The position numbers were made by a program, and so were the translations under genes. A model generated the notes under the pieces. It was not told where the DNA came from. It saw nothing but the letters and a program-made list of their open reading frames with translations, and did no database searches. Shown here in pieces: positions 10,985 to 23,685 of a stretch of DNA of 64,000 nt. Source of the stretch: Auricularia sp. M13 (taxonomy: Eukaryota; Basidiomycota; Agaricomycetes; Auriculariales; Auriculariaceae); the NCBI GenBank assembly GCA_037042915.1, contig CM073198.1, positions 3,906,001 to 3,970,000 on the forward strand, read 5' to 3'. Numbering within the stretch: position 1 is the stretch's first letter; every line of letters begins with the position of its first letter.

Positions 10985-12969
10985 GGCTGGGCGATTGTTG
11001 GGGCGAGAAGTTGACGACTGAGGTGAGGGCGGTTTTGCGAGGGTTTTGCGGCGCCGGCACGCTTCAAACTCCGCACTTTTTCAACTTGTCGCCTCGGCCA
11101 ATCACTAGCACTGCGCAAGGCCGGAGAGAAACATCGTGCGCAAGTTCCAAAGAACGGAGCAAAGTGCAGTTTTGGTACTTGCATCTTGTTCCAGCCCGAA
11201 CAGCACGACGATCATACCCACAAGTTCACAAGGCCGGGCACAGCTCATGAGCAAGGCAACCGGTGCGACACGACACTCCCCCAGCCCAGCCCAAAGTCAC
11301 TCAGCTCACTCACTGTAGGTAACTCAGACAACCATCTCAAAACCGGTGCACATCATGTCATGCAGCGAAGCGAGTCAGAGTCCGCAATGCGAATCCATTC
11401 TGACGTCGACGTTGTCGCTAAATGGAGACGTCCGAGGCCAACAGCGCGCAGTTAGAACGCGATCTCGTAGTCGCGGGCCCGCGGTGTGGACGTCATATGC
11501 CGTTAACGGTTATTCGCGCTCCCAGCATCATGATAGTTCCCACTGCTCTGACTCTCAACGTCGAAGCTGAAGGTGGCAATCGCGCAACTTGAACGTCGGC
11601 GGTCGTCGCGGTCGCAATAGCGTTCGCGCTATGCCAGTCGCAGCTTCGGCTGGGATTGGCAATCCTGGCCCAAACGGGCGCTGCCAACGCCACAGTGCCA
11701 CCATGGGAGCGGAAGGCGTGCAGGGAGGATCCCGAAAGCGCTGTCAGCTGAGACTCAGAGTTCGTGTCGTGCGGTGACAATCGGGCGATGATGTCCAAGT
11801 CGATTGGCTTCGTGGAGGCACCTGAGGGGCAGATCGAGCGCGCACGAGAGTTGCAGACACCTGTGACGGTCTAGCCCAGGGCATGGGATGCAGAATGACA
11901 AACTGAACAGGCGGTGATCCGCTCGCCGGACTGTTGGCACTGTCTGTCGGTCAGAAGCGCCTTTACAGACTGTACAGTAAGCACGTCGGTAGCGTGAGAG
12001 TCCGTCGACGCGGACGCCGGGAATGCCAATTGCAGAAACTCAGAACCACATGGAGATACCGTGATCATGACTGCAGCAACAGCAATCCAGGCGCAGAGTC
12101 GGCATTGTGGGCGGGTGAAAGCAGCCCCGGTCGCGATGCTTATGCAGCACCCCAGCATGGTTGCATCGTTGTCAGCGCGTGTCTCACGAGAATAGGATTC
12201 GTCGCCGACGTCGACATCCTGCAAGTCAGGGGCGCCGGCGTCAATAATGCACGCCAGTCAAGCTGGAGGCATGGCATTCTGGGGTTCTGCGCCGTGCGGC
12301 GCGGGGAGATAAACGCTCATTTGGTGCCCGTCCTCGGCATTCGTGAGAGACACAACTGGAGGCCTCGGGCTCCGTTGGTGCTGAGTGAGCCGGCGATGCG
12401 ACAAGGGATGGACGAGGCATCTCCTTGTGATAGAGACATAGTGGTCGGACGTGCTGCTGGAAGAGGAAGTGGGCGGCAGGGATTGTCACGGTGCGGGACG
12501 TGTTGGTACCTGGACTGTTTGGGAGCTAGTGTTAACTTTGGGCTCCTGTGCAGCCTGTGCTGGGATAGGAAGACTCAATTGGGAATACGGGACGTGAGGG
12601 CGTCTGTAGTTCATGCAGATGCAGATGCACCGATCATCGGACTCGCTCATCATGTGCCCTGTCATGCCGCAACGAACAAGCGCCGCGGAGAAGTTCCCGG
12701 TCGCAGCGTGTATGCAGAAGAGTGCTGCCAGTCGACAGAGTTTCGTGAAGAGCGGGTGAGAGAACGCAGGATCCGAGGAGCAGATCTCGCGAAGCTTGCC
12801 AGTGAAGCCATGGATCGTGGAGACAGCATAACAACCATGCGTCATTGCTCACGCGGGCGTCTAGTCCGCCCGGAGCTTATGCAGTCAGTGACACAGCAAC
12901 GGTCTCAACCTGAATATAAGACGGAGCAATCCAGAGTCAGGGGGAGATTCTCCTGAACTCAGAACTGAA
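10985..12969. other. 2-kb intergenic stretch, no supportable gene
   Basis: It lies between the F-box pseudogene and egt1. A long forward open frame (11934-12956) begins at TTG, has no ATG for its first 150 codons and shows no motif, so I do not call it. Reverse-strand frames of 80-120 codons here are also unrecognised. A TATAAG lies at 12915-12920. Confidence 0.5.
12915..12920 (+). promoter_or_regulatory. TATA-like box of egt1
   Basis: TATAAG lies 50 bases upstream of the egt1 ATG, a plausible core-promoter distance for a short 5' UTR. Confidence 0.4.
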
Positions 12970-15900
12970 ATGACGGTCCACATACAAGATATTCGCTCGC
13001 GGGACGCTGCCGCCTTCGACTTGCGCGCTGAGATTGTCGCTGGCCTCTCGAAGGAACCCGGGGAGCGCAGCGTGCCAACCGTTGTCCTTTACGATGAACC
13101 TGGACTCAGGCTCTACGATGAAATTACCACGAAAGCCAAGGAATATTATCTGTTTGCCAGCGAGGAAGAAATTCTGAGGAAAAGCGCTGGCGAAGTAGTC
13201 GTCGCCATGTCGTCGTCGTCGTCGTCGTCGTCGGGCGCAACGGTGCTGGAGCTCGGCGCTGGGTGAGTGTGGCGACGCGCGGCTAAGCTGGGCTGATTCC
13301 GGCGGCCTCAGAGCGCTCCGCAAGACATCGCACCTGTTGCGGGCGCTGGCAAAGCATGCGCCAGGAACGACCTATTACGCGCTCGACCTCGAGCACCGCG
13401 AGCTCGTACGCACTTTGGACGGCATCACCGCGCCCGGCAGCGAGCTCGCCCAGCTCATCAACGGCCGCGTCGCTGTGCGCGGCCTCTGCGGCACGTACGA
13501 AGACGGCATCCGGCTGCTGAACCAGGGCGCGCTCAGGGCCGAGTCCCACAGTCAGCCATTGGACAGCGCGTGGGACTTGGAAGCACGAGGCAGACAGCAC
13601 TCGTCCTCTGGCTCGATCTCGACATGTCCTCGTCGCCGTCGCGCAACGACTCAGGCTCTGGTTCGGACGCCGCGTCGTCGGGCTACGCGACGCCGCCGAC
13701 GCCGCTCTCCGACGACGGGCACCAGCCTGGCCCCAAGCCGCTGCACATCCTGTTCCTGGGCAGCAGTATCGGCAACTTCCCACGCGACGACGCCGCCGCG
13801 TTCCTGCGCTCGCTGCCGCTGCGCCCAGGCGACACGCTGCTGCTCGGCCTCGACGGCCGCAACGCCAAGGAGCTTGTCGAGCCCGCATACCACGACCCCG
13901 CCGGCCACACCGAGCGCTTTATCATGAATGGTCTCAAGAGCGCTGCGCGCGTGCTCGGCGTGTCCGAGGACGAGCTGAGCGTGAAGAACTGGGTCTACGA
14001 AAGCCGCTTCAACGAGGAGCTTGGTGCGTTTGTGCCGTTCAATCTGTGCTGCTGGTGCTGACTGTGGCCAGGCCGCCATGAGGCGTATTACAAATGCACA
14101 AAGCCGCACACGCTGAAGCTCTCCGACACGCAGACCGTGTCCTTCACGCAGGACGAGCTCGTGCACATCGAGAACGCATACAAGGCATGTCACCGTCCTC
14201 GACGTCATAGAAGACACTCTGACGTCTATTTTGATTCCCCTGATAATCCGATAATCCTGATCGTTCTCCGGACTGACAACCTCCGCGTTCCCACGCATTT
14301 CTGGGATATTCACAGTACTCGGACGAAGACGCGCACGCGCTGTTCGACGCCGCGCGGCTGCGTCCCGTGTACAGATGGCAGGACTCGCGCAAGCTCTACT
14401 CGCTGTACCTGCTCGAGCGGCCGCCCTTCCACTTCCCGCTCATCCGCCAACCTCTGCCCGCCGCGTCGCCCTTCGGCCTCCCCTCCATGCACGACTGGCA
14501 CGAAATGTGGCGCGCGTGGGACGGCGTGACGCTGGGGATGATCCCGCGCGGGATGCTGCACGTCAAGCCGATCGACCTGCGCCACATCTGCCTCTTCTAC
14601 CTCGGCCACATCCCCGCTTTCCTCGACATCCACCTCTCGCGCCTCCTCCGCCAGCCGCACACCGAGCCCGAACGCTACAAAGACATCTTTGAGCGCGGCA
14701 TCGACCCGCATGTGGACGATCCGAACCAGTGTCATCCCCATTCGGAGGTGCCGCAGAAGATGGAGGATTGGCCGAGTCTGGAGGAGATCCTGGCGTTTAG
14801 GGATCGGGTGCGGGAGAGGGTTATGAGGCTTTATGAGGAAGACGAGGGCAAGATGAGCAGGAAGATGGCGCGCGTGCTCTTCATGACGCTCGAGCACGAG
14901 GGCTTCCACGCCGAGACGCTGCTCTACATGCTCCTGCAGCGCGCGCCGCCCTCGCCATCCCCGTCGACTCTCCCGCCACCGGGATTTGCGCCGCCGCCGT
15001 GGGAGCTGCTCCAGCGCGAGTGGGACGCGCTACCCTGCCTCGCCGAGCACGAACGGACCGTCGAGCTGGGCCCCGCGGAGGTTGAGCTGGGGCACGATGA
15101 TGTGGAGCTGGAGGACGAGGAGAACGTGCCGTACACGCCCGGCGACGAATTTGGGTGGGACAACGAGTCGCCGCGGCGCTTGGAGAAGGTTGCGCGCGTG
15201 AAGATCAGCTGGCGGTGTATCACCAACGGCGAGTATCTCGCCTTCTGGGAGGAGCGCAAACGGGAAGTCGAGACGCCCAAGAGCTGGGTGCTGGAAGACG
15301 GGAGCGCGCCGAAGGTATGCGCTGCGTCGTTTTGGCTGTGCGGTCTGCTAAATGCGGGTTTTGGAATAGGTGCGCACGCTGTACGGCGCGGTCGACATCG
15401 CCGTCGCGCGCGACTGGCCGGTGCTCGCGTCCTACGACGCGCTGGACGCCTACGCGCGCGCGCAAGGCGGCCGGCTGCCCACGGAGCCGGAGCTGCGCCT
15501 GTTTGGCGATTTGTACCACCATACGAACGCGGCGAATGTTGGATTCAAGAGGTGGCATCCTGTACCGTGCGTATCTGTCCTCTTCAGCCTTGCTTCGCCC
15601 CGCCAGGCGGCGACTTGATTTTGGTTCCTTTCTCGGGCTGACACATGATGCAGCGCAACGACGGGCCCGGGCAAGGGACACAACGGCGGTGCGTGGGAGT
15701 GGACGTCGACGGTGCTCGCGCCGCATGAAGGCTTCGTGCCGTCGAAGCTGTACCCCGGCTACACGTCCGACTTTTTCGACGGGAAGCATATGGTCGTCGT
15801 GAGTCTCACTTCCATTCCATCACATTTTCGTCCCCTTCCTCCATTTCATGCACTGCCCTGCTTCCTTCGCCCTGCTTTTCCGCGGGTTTCGTCTCCATGA

Positions 15901-16154
15901 TGCTTCTTTCTCGGTGCCGCACAACAGACGCTGACGCGCGACGGACTCAGCTGGGCGGCTCGTACGCGACGGTGCCGCGCATCGCGCAGCGGCGCTCCGT
16001 GCGCAACTTTACCAGCACAATTACCCGTACGCGTGGGTTGCCGGGCGGGTGGTGTATGATTCATAGGACGGAGCGGGCGGGGAAGGTCGGCGTCGTCGGG
16101 TCGGGCAGGTTCGGGTTTGTGAGACGCCCGTCCTCGCGTCGGAACTTGGAATGA
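12970..16154 (+). CDS. egt1: Egt1, ergothioneine biosynthesis fusion enzyme
   Basis: Fungal Egt1 joins an EgtD-like SAM methyltransferase, which makes hercynine from histidine, to an EgtB-like iron sulfoxide synthase. Exons: 12970-13262, 13312-13550, 13598-14023, 14072-14184, 14316-15314, 15370-15566, 15654-15798 and 15951 onward. The methyltransferase shows ATVLELGAGALRKTSHLL across intron 1 and LFLGSSIGNFPRD. The DinB_2 part has LGHIPAFLDIH and LEHEGFHAETLLYML, the histidine ligands of EgtB iron. The FGE-sulfatase part has HNGGAWEWTST and LGGSYATVPRIAQRR. Intron 4 (14185-14315) has a GC donor (AAG|GCATGT). Near the end, one T appears to be missing at 16008-16010: the family ending YQHNYPYAW is in the next frame and would stop at 16066. 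Read literally, the protein runs out of frame to 16154. Confidence 0.9.
13210..13233 (+). repeat. (TCG)8 microsatellite encoding poly-serine in egt1
   Basis: Eight perfect TCG codons in exon 1 encode eight serines, ending two residues before the SAM-binding LELGAG motif. Confidence 0.9.
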
Positions 16155-17433
16155 TCTTGCGACTTGCTTGTGGACTCTGGACTGGATGACTGCCCTTTTC
16201 ATGCGCACAGTGCTTGTGATATGCATGCTGGCTGTGGTCGTTGTACCGTTGTACTCTATCTGAATCCGATCAATCCAATGTGATCTTTTTTGGAGGCTTT
16301 GCACGCATAGTCCAGCCTGAGTGTGAGATGATGCTGCTCCTCGAACTCGGTATACAGTGCTCATGTTACAGGCACATTGACAGGCGATGGCTTCTAGTTG
16401 TAACAGCACAGCACAGCACAGCGGGACTGGTGTCTCCTAACAAGCTGGAGGTGAGGATTGGCGGCAGCATCTAAAGACTACCAGGGGACACTGCAGCAGT
16501 ATCATAGCTTTTGGCAGCAGTGCTCTGGGCGCGAATCTCTTCACTGCAACATGTATCGGGATGAACACAGGACAGCATACAGTCCGAGTCATCGAGGCGG
16601 TACGTGTTTTGACTTTGTCGAGTCAGTGCCTGCATTGCGACGATTCACACGCGTCGATCCGGTACGTACATGGGGATTTCCAAGCTATCTCGTGAATTCT
16701 TTTCTGTCTCGCAGCCGCAGCATCTGTGGAATCGCGCCAGAGGAAATGATATGCTAAGAACTGCGGCCCAGGCAGCGGGGGATGGTCCAGAAGTATCGAT
16801 GGCGAATCGCAGTGCGGATTGCCTGACTCCGGATTGCTCCCAGCAGTGGCCGAGCGCCTGGCGCGGCTGCGCAAGTCCGTGGGCCTCGCAACGAATGCGC
16901 GCCCTGCGAGCTGCGCGCAGACGGGCCCTGGATGCGCCAGCTAACTGAAAATGCGCCATTGCGCGTCCCTCAGTGCGCAGCGGGCTGGTTCAAGGGCAGG
17001 GGCTTGTGCCCAGGGCGGAGGGACTATCGGCCGACCGGCTTGGTAATTACGACACGGATTCGGAACGTTCGTCGTCGTCGGGTCTGCGGCATCGCTACGG
17101 AGCTCGACGGAGCCGTTTAGACTGTGCCCGCCTCAGGCTGTGCGGCGCTTGCGCTTGTGCAACTGCAAACGCGGACTGATGCCGAGCAGCCATGGTGGGC
17201 GGGTGGCGAGCCATGGTCAGCAACGAGGAGGCCGCTTTGCGACTAATCCTGAACGATCCCGGGCACGGGGTCGACGACGTAAGACGCGAGGGCGTGCCGA
17301 AAAAGGTGCGCAGCAAAGGAACCGAGCCTGTGACTCGCCGCGTCGCGCGCCAACAACACGGGAAGCGCCCTCACATCATAGTATAATAGACGACCGGGAT
17401 TGCAGTTGCTCTCACTGAAAAACGCGTCTCCCC
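16155..17433. other. Intergenic, no supportable gene
   Basis: About 1.3 kb between egt1 and the arrestin-like gene. Only short, motif-free open frames are visible. A short (ACAGC)4 run lies near 16403-16422. Confidence 0.55.
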
Positions 17434-19068
17434 ATGTCCCTGCCCGCCTATTCACCGTCGCTCGCGGCGCCCAGCTACTCCGCCGTGCCACGCGCCGAGG
17501 AGCTCAGTCTCACGCGCACAACACGCGCCCACCCGCACCGTGCCACCCGCACCGTCGTCCTCAGCCACGAGTCCAAGGCGCACCCCTTCTCGACGTCCTT
17601 CCTACACCAGCACGACGCGACAGACATCCCCTCCTACCAGCGCGGCGATGTCATCGACGGCTTTGTGCAACTGCACAACGCGGCCCACGGCGGCATCTCA
17701 CGCGTCTCCGTCAAGGTGAGCCCCTCCCTCAACTGCATTTGCCGCCAACACGCGCTGAACGCGCTTCAAGTTGCTTGGCCAGACGCAGCTGTGCACGGGG
17801 TCGGGCGGCAAGCACACGTTCCCCTTCCTGCAGTGCACGTACGACCTGTGGCGCCCAGAAGGCCCGGAGGACGCCCAGCCGCCAGACCATCTCGACTTCA
17901 CCGTCCCCTTCCCTGTAACCGTCGATGACGACGGCGTAGAGCGGCTGCTGCCCTCGTCGACGCGCGCCGAGTTCTGCGGGCCATCCGCCATCGTCGAGTA
18001 TGTCTTCAAGGTCACCGTGCACACCCGCGGTCTCGCCGGCATGCTCAAGAAGACCCATACGTACGTATTCATCAATGCTAGCATTCCCACGATCTGAAAA
18101 CGGGTACCTCGCAGGTTGTCAACTCCAATCAAATACACCCACCGGACTCACCCTCCGCGTGCCCCGCTGGGCACAGAACACACATTCTTGTCGACCGTGA
18201 AGGTCGCACCAGAAGAGTGGGCGGTTATTGAGACCACGCTGCCTCAGGCCCGTGCCTCGCACCGGCCCCTCGTGTGTGCTGTATGTGATTTCATAGAGCA
18301 TTGTGTCCCGAAGCTGATCTCCGTCTACAGATCGCGCTCCCTGCGTCGCGCATATACTACTCAGCGCAGCCAATCCCAGTCCACATCCAGCTGACCGGAG
18401 ACGAAGAGGTTCTGCAGCAATTTGTGAACGAGTGCCACCACAGCACATCATCGCATCTCTCGCCTCCGAGTTCGCCGCCCGCATCGCCCGACTACCATCT
18501 CAGCCCGCTCCCCGCCTCTCCCGCGCTCCGCCTTTTGCGCCTCGAATCTCGCAACTCTATGTCGTCCGACTCGTCTTCGCAATATCTTTCGCCCCGAACC
18601 ATGTCGTCCAGACCATCCTCGGCCGGCAGCGGCAGTAGCCGCTGCGTGACTCCCTCAGAGGGTCATTCCAATACACACGGAGAAAAGGGCACGTTAGCCA
18701 TCCGCCTGCAACGCCGCGTGGCGATCGATGTGCAGGGCGAGAAGACCTGGCGCGTCGAAACCCTTTCCCAGCCCGCCCATCTCACCCTGATGCACGCCGA
18801 CGCGAGCGAGGGGTGGCTCGCATGGTCGGGCGTCATCACGCCCTCGGTGCCGGATGATTGGTCTCCGGCGTCGAGAATCGGCGGGCTGGTCGTGACCGAC
18901 TACATCGCGCTCGAGGTGCGCAAGACGCGCAACGGCGGCGCGGCGAGCGGCGCGATGCCGCACACGCATCCCATTCCCGTAAAACTCGTCACCGACCCGT
19001 TCCCGCACCAGGATGTCGTCACGGGGCTCGATGACCAGGATTTGTCGTCGCTCGGGCTCTTGTTTTGA
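17434..19068 (+). CDS. Arrestin-like protein, intact copy
   Basis: Four exons: 17434-17715, 17771-18060, 18115-18280 and 18331-19068; 491 residues, all introns GT-AG and 50-55 nt. The N-terminal arrestin fold includes YQRGDVIDGFVQLHN and KHTFPFLQCTYDLW. The C-terminal fold includes EHTFLSTVKVAPEEW, IALPASRIYYSAQPIPVHIQ and the closing PVKLVTDPFP. A serine-rich insert lies between. Fungal alpha-arrestins are adaptors that link plasma-membrane transporters or receptors to ubiquitin ligases for endocytosis. I see no clear PPxY motif, so that specific role is inference. Two degraded relatives lie at 20306-21795 and 36948-38701. Confidence 0.8.
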
Positions 19069-20305
19069 CTTCGCTGCCGAGCTTCCTTGTGTCCCGACTT
19101 CCATCATCATGCAGCATTTTTTCGAATGCATCTCTCCCTCTCTCCTTATAATGGCTGGCTTTTGGATTAGACGTAACGACACTCACACACTCACGACCGA
19201 CCACCAGCATGTAAATTATCCTCTCAGCCTGGTTGTAGTGTGGTTATTGACGGTGGCTAATAATAGCAACACAGTATACTCATTTTTCATGGATCAGTGT
19301 TAGCGATGGGTTTTGTCTATTGTAAGTGTATCCAATGGGCATAGGATGTAATTAATGCCTTCCTGAAAGCCTGAAGATTGTTGTCGATGTGTTCTCGGAG
19401 ATAAGGCTGTTCCCGTCCGTATCACATTTCCCGATCCGTGTCGGCCATTCAATGGTGTGCAGGCAGAATCATGATGCGCATCTGTAGGCCAGCGAAGGTG
19501 ACTGCATCCTCAGCGGCCCCGAGCTTGCGCACTGACTTTCTACCAACAGATCTCGGGAAACGTCGAACAGCGCAAGATGGATTCGCATACCGTATTACGT
19601 GTCCGAGTCAATCCCGGCGGGCCGGGCGGGGAGAAGTGCGAAACAACTCCCGCCCCGCCTCCCACAGTACTCTCTGACTCTGCCCGTGAGATTAGCTGCC
19701 ACAGCATATTTGGGAGGAGCATAGCAAGGAGGCGAAAGTCAGTGCAAGTCGCAGTGCGCATTGCACAATGCACAGCACTTGGCAAGCGAGCAGTTCGGTT
19801 CAGCAGCGGAGCCTTTCACGTCCCCTGAGGCTTGGAGGAGTTCATTCCCACGTAATAATAGACTGTACACATCAAGGATCTTTGAAAAACGAGTGTTTTG
19901 TGAGTGAAAAGTACCGCTCGGGAATGTAAAATCCAGTTTGTGCTTCGAATCCGGCAAACAGGGCTATCCGGGATTGGTTGTCATCCTGTCATCCTGCCGC
20001 TCGGGCACGATAGCTTGATAGGTTTCACTCGCCTCAACTGAGAGAGTATCTTTTTGTCACTGGTATGATTGTGGAAGGGACTTTCGATCATGCCCTGAGG
20101 AAAGGCTGTGGAGGAGTTGGAGTTCTTCTAGTCGCAGCCGCAGATGATGAGGAACGCGCCAGGTACAACTGCTCGAGGGTAGAAGTTTGTTTGGAGAATG
20201 TAGAGATGGAGCGTTTTCTCTGCTGCGGTTTGGCGTTTCCTCTCATTACAAATGCCGCGCATATCGAGCGGCGATGTTTCAACTTTTTCCCTACACGCGT
20301 CCCTC
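19069..20305. other. Intergenic, no supportable gene
   Basis: About 1.2 kb between the intact and the eroded arrestin-like copies. No open frame shows a recognisable motif. It separates the tandem copies and may carry the old promoter of the eroded one. Confidence 0.55.
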
Positions 20306-21795
20306 ATGGATTCCTATTTCGACTCTGATCTCCCGCCATTCGACGATACTGCGCTCCCGCCCCCTCGTTACTCTCCGCTTGCGCTCCCCGACGAGCAGAC
20401 GCTCCTGAAGTCCTCGACGACCAGCGCCCCCGTCGGAGAGCCCCGCGACGCGCGGCTCACGTTTGGCTCATCAGTCGCGACCGTCACGTTTCTGTATCAG
20501 GAGCGCGGCGCAACGATGCCGTCGTATGGTTCCGCGGCGCTGTAATCGATGGAGAGATACGGCTATGCGCCAGAGACCGCGTTGTCGGCGTGCAGGTTGC
20601 GGTGCGTCCGAGTCTCACTCCTCCCTTCCTGCGTACATTTCGCAGCTCATGAGCTTGTCGACCGAATAGGTGGAGGGCCGAGTAGTTCTACAGCGACCCC
20701 CTGGTCAAGGCGGCAGAGAGGAATTCCCCTTTCTCACGCTGGCACACAAACTCGGGCTCAACTCAGACCGTGACAACGACGAACCCCGTCCGCAGAACGC
20801 GGCGCAGGCGAACTCCAGACCTTCGCTATCTGTTTGCCACCGACCTTTGATGACGAGGGATCGACAGACCGTTGCCGCCGACCTTCCGGCATGAGCTCCA
20901 AGGTACTTGGGTTGAAGTCGAGTACAGATGTGTAGTCGCCGTCACTACGGCTAAGAGCGTTTCTTGGGTTAACACAAACACAAAGTGGGTCGCTGCTCAG
21001 AAATTCGGCCTGGGAAGCCCCCTAACACCCCGTCCAGGCTTCCTCTTCCCTTCTCCTACAAACCCAGACTACGACCTCCGCGGCCTGCGCTGGATCCAGA
21101 ACACACGTTTCTATCGACTGTGAAGGCTGCCCCAGACGAATGGGCGGAAGCTGGGATGCGCATCGACGCCAGGGGACGGGACTATCCCCGCTACTCTGCG
21201 ACGTGAGTGGTCTGCAAATTGAAAGCCCCCGCACTCATCTCACATTATCACCGTATCGAAGGTCGCGTTTCCCTCATCGCGCATATATGCACCGCAGCAG
21301 CGCGTCCCCGTGCATGTTCAGATCGCCGGGGGGCCACCAGCTTTTGAATGATGCGTTTGTGGGACCAGCATCGCCGAGTCCGAGTCATTCGCAGGCGTCT
21401 TTAGGGCCACGGCTGGACCTTTCCGTCGTCCTAGAACGTCGGATGGCCGTATCAACGTTATCAGGAGTATTGTGTTCCATTTACCGCCTCGGAGACGCTG
21501 AACTCCGGCCTGCTGGCGAGGGCGGCAGGGCGCGGCAGGGGTGGCAGGCATGGGAGGGAGAATTGAAGTTGGCTCGTGTGACACGCCCAGCTTTCGAGTC
21601 GGTCCCCTGATTGTGTCGGTACGTCCGCGCGTACCATCGGCACCCACTGAATCAAGATATTGACCATTGACGTGATAACAGGATCACCTGGTGTTTACCG
21701 TTACAGCGCGTAAAGGATCGCCATATGAAGGTGGCCAACTGTCCATACCGGCTCGGATAGTTACGGATTTTTTCCCAACAGAGACTGCTCTGTGA
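20306..21795 (+). pseudogene. Arrestin-like pseudogene next to the intact copy
   Basis: The ATG at 20306 opens a plausible N-terminus (MDSYFDSDLPPFDDTALPPP). Family text then appears in shifting frames: WFRGAVIDGEIRL after a lost base near 20511; FPFLTLAHKLG in the exon after intron 20643-20669; then ICLPPTFDDEG; then FRHELQGTWVEVEYRCVVAV, each in a different frame. EHTFLSTVKAAPDEW and RIYAPQQRVPVHVQIAGG match the intact copy, with one extra G in a G6 run after the latter. The last exon reads DHLVFTVTARKGSPYEG and ends in ARIVTDFFP. Ancestral splice sites survive, for example the GTACGT donor near 21620, but at least five frame changes rule out a functional product. Closest in layout to 17434-19068. 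Confidence 0.75.
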
Positions 21796-22731
21796 TTTGG
21801 TGACGTGTATGGGCGAGCGGACGCGTAGCGCTGAGCGCTGATGTCTGAGTGAGCACAACGTGTAGCTGACGAACTTCAGCGCGCGGCATAAATATCGCCT
21901 CGAGGCTCGAGACGCCCACCTATCATTCTGGGGCTGTACCGCGCAAGGCTTCGTGCGTCGCTTGAATGGCACCACACGCTGACGGTCAAATTGCTGTTCT
22001 GCGGGACAAGCAGTAGTAATTAATGGTGCTGGAGGCGCATCACATCGAGTGGCAAAGCTGCCGTCACTCGCGTCGCAACTGCGGTTCATCGCTCCAATCA
22101 AGGCATGGTAACAGGTCCACGGACGAGACGAGCGTGATCCGAATAAGAGAAAGCGCTGAATAGTCAAGGTGGAAAGCTGACGCCGATGAACGTACATTCA
22201 ACCCATTTTTCGGAGACAGATGGGCTCGATAGAGTAGCAGCTACCGTGCATGAAGGACAGAAAATCGCAGCAGTGGTAAGTAGCAGGATTGTTCGACAGT
22301 ATAATAGATGTGCCAGTGCTTCCGGGAGCGCGATTGTGGACCTGACAACAATCGTTGAGCAAAGAACCAACGCGACGAGCAAGATGGTCATTCCGCGCAA
22401 GATGGCCAGAGAACGTCCGGTAAGTGCCGCCCGAACGCAGTTCAAATAGCTTTTGGCGCAATCCACGTTTAGTCGGTGATAGGGTGTGCGGCAATGTGGG
22501 TGTCCGCGGATTGGGTTTGAGCCTGGTTTGCCCCGAAAATGCGCGGCATGGTGACGGTTGGACATGGAACGCATGAAACCCCAAAAGGAATGATTGTGCG
22601 GCGCTCTCGGTGAGTGGTAGCGAGCGTGGCATGCGTCAGCTAACCACCATGAACGCGCCGCGGCGATCCGGAGAAAGGAGGGCACGAGCTTTGGAGCTCC
22701 GCACAACAACTTTCTTCCTCTTTCCTCCAGC
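21796..22731. other. Intergenic, no supportable gene
   Basis: About 0.9 kb upstream of the OGFr gene. Short open frames on both strands show no motif. Probably promoter sequence. Confidence 0.55.
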
Positions 22732-23685
22732 ATGGACGAATCTTCTGTCCCTGGAGACGTTCAACGCTTTCTGGAAGACTATGTTGGGCAACGCGACGAC
22801 CCAAAGTTGAACGCCAATTTGCAATTCTACCTGAATGAGCGCGAGTGCAAGCCAAACGACCTGACAATCGACCAGCTGCACAAAGAGTCAGGTCCAATTG
22901 CCGAGCATTGACTTCTTCGTGACTCACATCATCGCAGATGGGACGGGGAATACGAAATTCTGGAGTTTGAGCACGGTACGTATCGCGTGTAGTGCCACAT
23001 TATCGGCGATGCTCACGGTGGCTGCAGGTTACATTCAGTGGTTGTGCGTGGTTGGAACACTGACTGCGCATCGCGTCTAATCGAATGCCTCCAGATTTCC
23101 TATCCCCGAGCATGGCATGAATATGCGTTCCCAGCCTCTACAGAAGCACGAGGAAGTAGCGATGCGCAAGTCGGCCGAAGTGATGAAGCGCATCGTGCGG
23201 TCCTACAGGCTCATGCTCGACTTCTACGGCATGCAGCTCGTGGACGAGCGCACTGGTCTGTTACAGCGCGTCGAAGCCCCCAAGGACTACGCGCCGCGCT
23301 ACCGCAATCTGCAGCGTGAGTCGCTTAATTTCCCTCCCGCGCTAGCCGCCCCGAACCCATCGCAGGATCGTCGCACAATTACCTGCGCATCTCGCGCATT
23401 CTGAAGCACCTGTCTATCATGGGCTTGGAGCACCTCGGCACCGGGCTCATTCTACACTTCCTGCGCGAGCAGAGCGAGAATAAGGTCTTCGACACGCCCG
23501 GTATACACTCCAGCATGGATCGCTGGTGGGCGAACTGCGTGCGCAACGAGGCGGACAGGGCCTGGATCGGTGCGCTCATCAAAGACGTGCGCAACGGCCA
23601 GAAAAAGTTCACGAGCGCCGACTACGCTGCTGCCCTGCAGCGTCGCGCCTCGACTGGCTCCTTCGGACCCGCCGGCGACGCCTGA
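22732..23685 (+). CDS. OGFr-domain protein
   Basis: Five exons: 22732-22886, 22938-22975, 23028-23043, 23095-23315 and 23366-23685; 249 residues. The opioid growth factor receptor conserved region spans almost the whole protein: EWDGEYEILEFEHGYIQWLF, then PIPEHGMNMRSQPLQKHE and RSYRLMLDFYGMQLVDERTG, then NYLRISRILKHLSIMGLEHLG. In animals the domain belongs to a nuclear-envelope-associated growth regulator; in fungi its function is unknown and no opioid role should be inferred. Exon 3 is only 16 nt, and exon 2 only 38 nt. Phases agree at every junction, so the model is firm. The gene is intact. Confidence 0.85.

Noticed and set aside
11934-12956. 340-codon forward open frame
   Set aside because: It begins at TTG, has no ATG in its first 150 codons and no recognisable motif or protein-like texture.
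22732-23685. Opioid receptor function for the OGFr-domain gene
   Set aside because: The domain name comes from an animal protein; nothing in the fungal sequence supports ligand binding.
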